From the NCBI GenBank assembly GCA_963978895.1, contig OZ022240.1:18523636-18587635 (forward strand): a stretch of 64,000 nt of DNA, written 5' to 3'. Of this stretch, positions 60,901-64,000 are shown piece after piece. Every line of letters starts with the position of its first letter. Position 1 is the first letter of the stretch. This stretch comes from Erpobdella octoculata (taxonomy: Eukaryota; Annelida; Clitellata; Hirudinida; Erpobdellidae). Below the pieces are notes generated by a model that worked only from the letters and a program-made list of their open reading frames with translations, made no database searches and had not been told where the DNA came from. A program made the position numbers and the translations under genes.

Positions 60901-62478
60901 CCAAAACTAAAGAACAGTACGACAGTCTTCGTGATGATTTCCACAGCACGATGCCTGCTACTGTTACTCGCTATGTGGAAAAGAATTGGCATGAATGTAG
61001 AGAAGAATGGGTTCATTGTTGGCAGCAAGCTAATGTGACATACGGGGAAACAACCACAAATCGTCTAGAATCTGTGAATAAACGAATCAAGGCTGTTGTT
61101 TCATTATTAAGTCCTCTGCCTGTTTTTTTTAAAGACTTGCTTTCGTTTATTGCATGCATGCGTCAAGAGAGGGACCATGCCTACATAAACACCATAGAAC
61201 GTGTTCCTGTCAGTAAACCAAGCTGCAGTGTCGAGAACCAGTACATGGAGATACTTACACCTTTTTCATTTTCATTTGTGATAGGAGGGAGACCGGAAGA
61301 CATCTCACCCAATTTGCCAGCTGATGTCACAGATATGAACCTTGAAGTTAAAGATCTTCCGGCATCACTTCTAAACGAAATAGTAGTCCTCGAAATCGTT
61401 AAACCGTATATAACTAACCAAGCATGGAAAAAACTACATGCTTCTATAAAAAAAAGGAAAAAAATGAATATTTGGTTTTGCCGTCACTGTATTAAAAACA
61501 CTGATACAGAGAACTGTGTTGAGTGCGACAGCTGCTTAGAATGGTACCATTTTAGCTGTGCTGGATTAACTACAAAACCCAAAAAAGAATGGTTTTGTTA
61601 TACATGTCGGAGCTGATATAAACAATTTTTTATATTTTTTTACTTTAATAAATTTGTATCAGACTATTATTGTTGTCCGGTATTTTATTTCATCCCAATA
61701 CCATTGAAAAATGTATGTCACTGACGGACCCCGAAAAATAATAGTTGTCGGTCCGTCACTGACGTTCACGTTCATTTTTATTTTTTTATCAATTGACGGA
61801 CCTCGAAAAATAATAGTTATCGGTCCGTCACTGACGTATCCCGACTAACGCTATGGAAAACGTAAATCAAACTTTTTTTTAAAATAAAATTAAATACAAA
61901 TATTGTTTTTAATATTAATAACTTTAATTTAATTTAAAATAATGAAATTTACGTTCATTTTTATTTTTTTATCACTTGACGGACCCCGAAAAATAATAGT
62001 TATAGGTCCGGCACTGCCGGATCCGTAGCCAGTGCGTAGGGACATCGACGGTTTTTCGCCTATAACTTTTTTATTTTTTGCAATATTAAATTTATTTTTA
62101 CACCATTATATTTCTTTTTTAAATACCTTTCCAACGATCTATAGCACAACCCCAATGCACGAACTTTGTTTTGCACTATAGTTCGGGGATCCAGCTGCGC
62201 AGCCAACTTCTGCCTCATGTTAAAAACCACTACTAGGATCTCCTGATGATCTTGGAGTTTTAAAACTGTAGTAATAAATGTTATTTTTTTTTCTATTCAC
62301 TGGTAACACTATAAATAAAAACCGGACGCTACACCGCTACCGCTACATACTTTCACAAAATAAATTGTAATTTTGAAACCAAGACCAAATCAGTTATCGT
62401 ATTTCCAACCTCAGTAAAAAAAATCTCAGCAATCTAATGAACGGCTCACTACGTTTTGAAACTCACCCTTTTTCGCAT
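54106..62478 (-). CDS. BOP1: Ribosome biogenesis protein BOP1
   Basis: WD40 protein of the nucleolar PES1-BOP1-WDR12 complex, needed for processing of pre-rRNA to 28S/5.8S and for 60S subunits. Exons in transcript order: 62467-62478, 58937-59314, 58817-58864, 58512-58666, 58053-58170, 57526-57627, 57319-57441, 57092-57205, 56648-56809, 56405-56485, about 56261-56330, 56062-56188, 55830-55909, 55672-55760, 55390-55488, 55141-55215, 54967-55069, 54625-54709, 54340-54447, 54106-54259; about 760 residues (human 746). Order: MRKR, long acidic region, the BOP1 N-terminal domain ([82 protein letters not shown]), then the propeller ([56 protein letters not shown]). Exon 11 lacks a GT donor. Intron 1 (3.15 kb) carries nested transposons. 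Confidence 0.94.
54902..54943. repeat. (TA)n microsatellite in BOP1 intron 17
   Basis: About 40 bp of TA located some 20 bp past the donor of the exon at 54967-55069. Confidence 0.9.
58313..58495 (-). repeat. Dispersed repeat in BOP1 intron 4
   Basis: Opens TAGCCGGGTCACCCGGCTTC, ends TTTATATATAAGATTA, and contains CACCCTACCAAGTTTCATGC plus CTCTATTGGTTCAGG. Such a start and 'AAGTTTCATGCAAATC' tail are common in short dispersed repeats of invertebrates; related to the copy at 42470. Confidence 0.5.
58937..59314 (-). other. BOP1: Acidic N-terminal exon of BOP1
   Basis: Exon 2 is almost entirely Asp/Glu/Ser/Asn, with two copies of [11 protein letters not shown], then [20 protein letters not shown]. 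Acidic N-termini are usual in BOP1/Erb1. The tandem GAT/GAA codons resemble a minisatellite and may vary in length between alleles. The opposite strand is open as a Ser-rich frame, which is a shadow. Confidence 0.85.
59707..59755 (-). mobile_element. SINE tail fragment
   Basis: GGTTTAAAGTGGTTCAGAAG and GCCTGTGTGAGAACTACT match the tail end of the tRNA-derived SINE at 30040-30100. The tRNA-like head is absent. The palindromic element inserted immediately beside it. Confidence 0.5.
60365..62036 (+). mobile_element. Mutator-like element (MULE)
   Basis: A perfect 9-bp target duplication tagggacat (60356-60364 and 62037-62045) flanks a 1672-bp element with long inverted repeats starting GGCACTGGCTACGGATCCGG on the left and CGCACTGGCTACGG (inverted) on the right. 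The repeats extend over about 320 bp and include a second inner palindromic word, GTCAGTGACGGACCGATAAC. Nine-bp duplication, long inverted repeats and the transposase type agree on Mutator. It inserted in the right arm of the older palindromic element. Confidence 0.9.
60688..61616 (+). pseudogene. MULE transposase C-terminal part with PHD finger
   Basis: Open frame after a stop near 60687; the first ATG is at 60735. It starts [18 protein letters not shown] (the DKD aspartate of the second catalytic box), then [29 protein letters not shown] supplies the expected catalytic Glu. The N-terminal part with the first catalytic Asp is missing, so this is a truncated transposase. The last 55 residues form a PHD-type zinc finger: C-x2-C (CRHC), C-x2-C (CVECDSC), H-x2-C (YHFSC) and C-x2-C (CYTC), with the usual Trp (EWYH, EWFC). 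A SWIM finger, common in ZSWIM3-like relatives, is not seen. The frame is otherwise intact. Confidence 0.8.
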
Positions 62479-63297
<819 letters not shown>

Positions 63298-64000
63298 TTA
63301 TTAACTACTCTACTGTAGTTAAGTAATTGTTAATAACTACTTTGTGTTAAACTAGTTAAAAACTAGTAGTTAACTATTTTTCAATAGTTATTAACAATAG
63401 TTAACTATTTTTTAACTACTTTACTTAACCGACGATAATATTAATAATACTGATGATGTGCCTCTTTTACCCCTCATAAACGCTGTGGTTATCATACCTT
63501 AAATTTCGTGTCGAGTGTTGATATGCATTGAGAGCAAGAGATAATCTGGAATAGAAGCGATTTTACGATAGATCAATGGCAAAGGTTGTATCATTATCAA
63601 ACTTCATTCATCGCAGTGTACAAAATGCTGAAGTTGTACAGTGAACAACTTAGCGAACTACTCAACGATTATTTGTCAAACTCGTCAAAGAACATCATAA
63701 GTCTGTTAACCCGTTTTAGACCATCGTACGTTTTACGAACGCACTTATTTTTGGCGTTGCATAAAATTAAGCTGAAATTTTTTTTCTGTTAAAAGTTTTT
63801 TTTTATGTTAAGAAAGCTTCAATACACTGTATAAAATTTTTTAAATAATTTTTTTATTCGTTTAATCTGGGTTAGAATATGAGCATTTTCAAGGTTTTCG
63901 ACCGATATTACTTTAAAAATTTATTATGCTAATTTCATGAGAGTTATCATAACAAAAGTTTGAAATATCGAAAGAGGATGTACTCAAAAGTAAACAGCAA
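63298..64000. other. AT-rich DNA at the window's right edge
   Basis: 63298-63430 is rich in short TTAACTAC/GTAGTTAA words in both orientations, probably the end of a DNA transposon spanning the microsatellite. A 68-codon frame at 63586-63792 has no recognisable motif or good splice sites, and I do not call it a gene. Confidence 0.45.

Larger units (their letters stand above)
59766..62217. mobile_element. Palindromic foldback element split by a Mutator-like element
   Basis: In BOP1 intron 1. A perfect 10-bp repeat TGTTAAAAAC flanks it (59756-59765 and 62218-62227). Ends read GAGGGAGAAGTTGGCTGCGC and, inverted, GCGCAGCCAACTTCTGCCTC. Without the insertion at 60365-62036 the element is a near-perfect palindrome of about 770 bp centred near 60145: arm words such as AGTTCGGGGATCC, TAGGCGAAAAACC and ACTTGCGTTTGGAGCC occur inverted at matching distances. 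Foldback or MULE-MITE class; no coding capacity of its own. Confidence 0.85.

Noticed and set aside
63586..63792. 68-codon frame at the right edge
   Set aside because: No recognisable motif or exon signals.

Overview
The window comes from an AT-rich, intron-dense, repeat-heavy animal genome. The genes are split into many small GT-AG exons and encode metazoan proteins (a Nup98-Nup96 precursor, CEP170, BOP1, beta-ureidopropionase). Introns and intergenic DNA are filled with hAT, Mutator-like, Helitron, LINE, SINE, LTR and foldback elements plus long microsatellites. I read it as an invertebrate. Nothing in the sequence lets me name the phylum safely.

Gene layout, left to right. (1) 1462-1734 (+): the last two coding exons of a beta-ureidopropionase gene (UPB1). 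(2) 5230-25929 (-): a complete NUP98 gene. I could join 34 exons with consistent phases into a 1921-residue precursor with GLFG repeats, a Rae1-binding GLEBS motif, the autoproteolytic domain with its His-Phe-Ser site, and the Nup96 scaffold part. It converges on UPB1. (3) About 40101-52476 (+): the centre and C-terminus of a CEP170-like centrosomal protein, with the FHA-containing N-terminus not found. (4) 54106-62478 (-): a complete BOP1 gene of 20 exons (about 760 residues) for ribosome biogenesis, convergent with CEP170. These are unrelated housekeeping genes and nothing suggests they act as a unit.

Mobile DNA. A hAT-like element with a TA-repeat core lies at 140-1347. A decayed LTR-retrotransposon gag-protease lies at 2583-4015. 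NUP98 introns hold a hAT remnant (5612-6423), a Helitron helicase remnant (16794-18290), a second hAT-like element (20821-22128) and many copies of a short MITE. Upstream of NUP98 (25930-40100) are a 155-bp satellite, minisatellites, a tRNA-derived SINE, two 5'-truncated LINE fragments lying head to head (one split by a hAT element with a perfect 8-bp target duplication), and a 2-kb foldback element built of minisatellite arms with a 9-bp target duplication. BOP1 intron 1 carries a near-perfect palindromic element, itself split by a Mutator-like element whose transposase fragment ends in a PHD finger; both insertions have visible target duplications.

The most unusual content is this structured repeat DNA (the two foldback systems and the PHD-fused transposase), plus a few splice-site oddities: a BOP1 exon without a GT donor, a NUP98 acceptor placed at the edge of a tandem array, and tandem splice sites in CEP170. 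A 200-N assembly gap sits at 43648-43847. All exon limits were placed by eye from splice consensus, phase and family resemblance recalled from memory; no alignment or RNA data were available.
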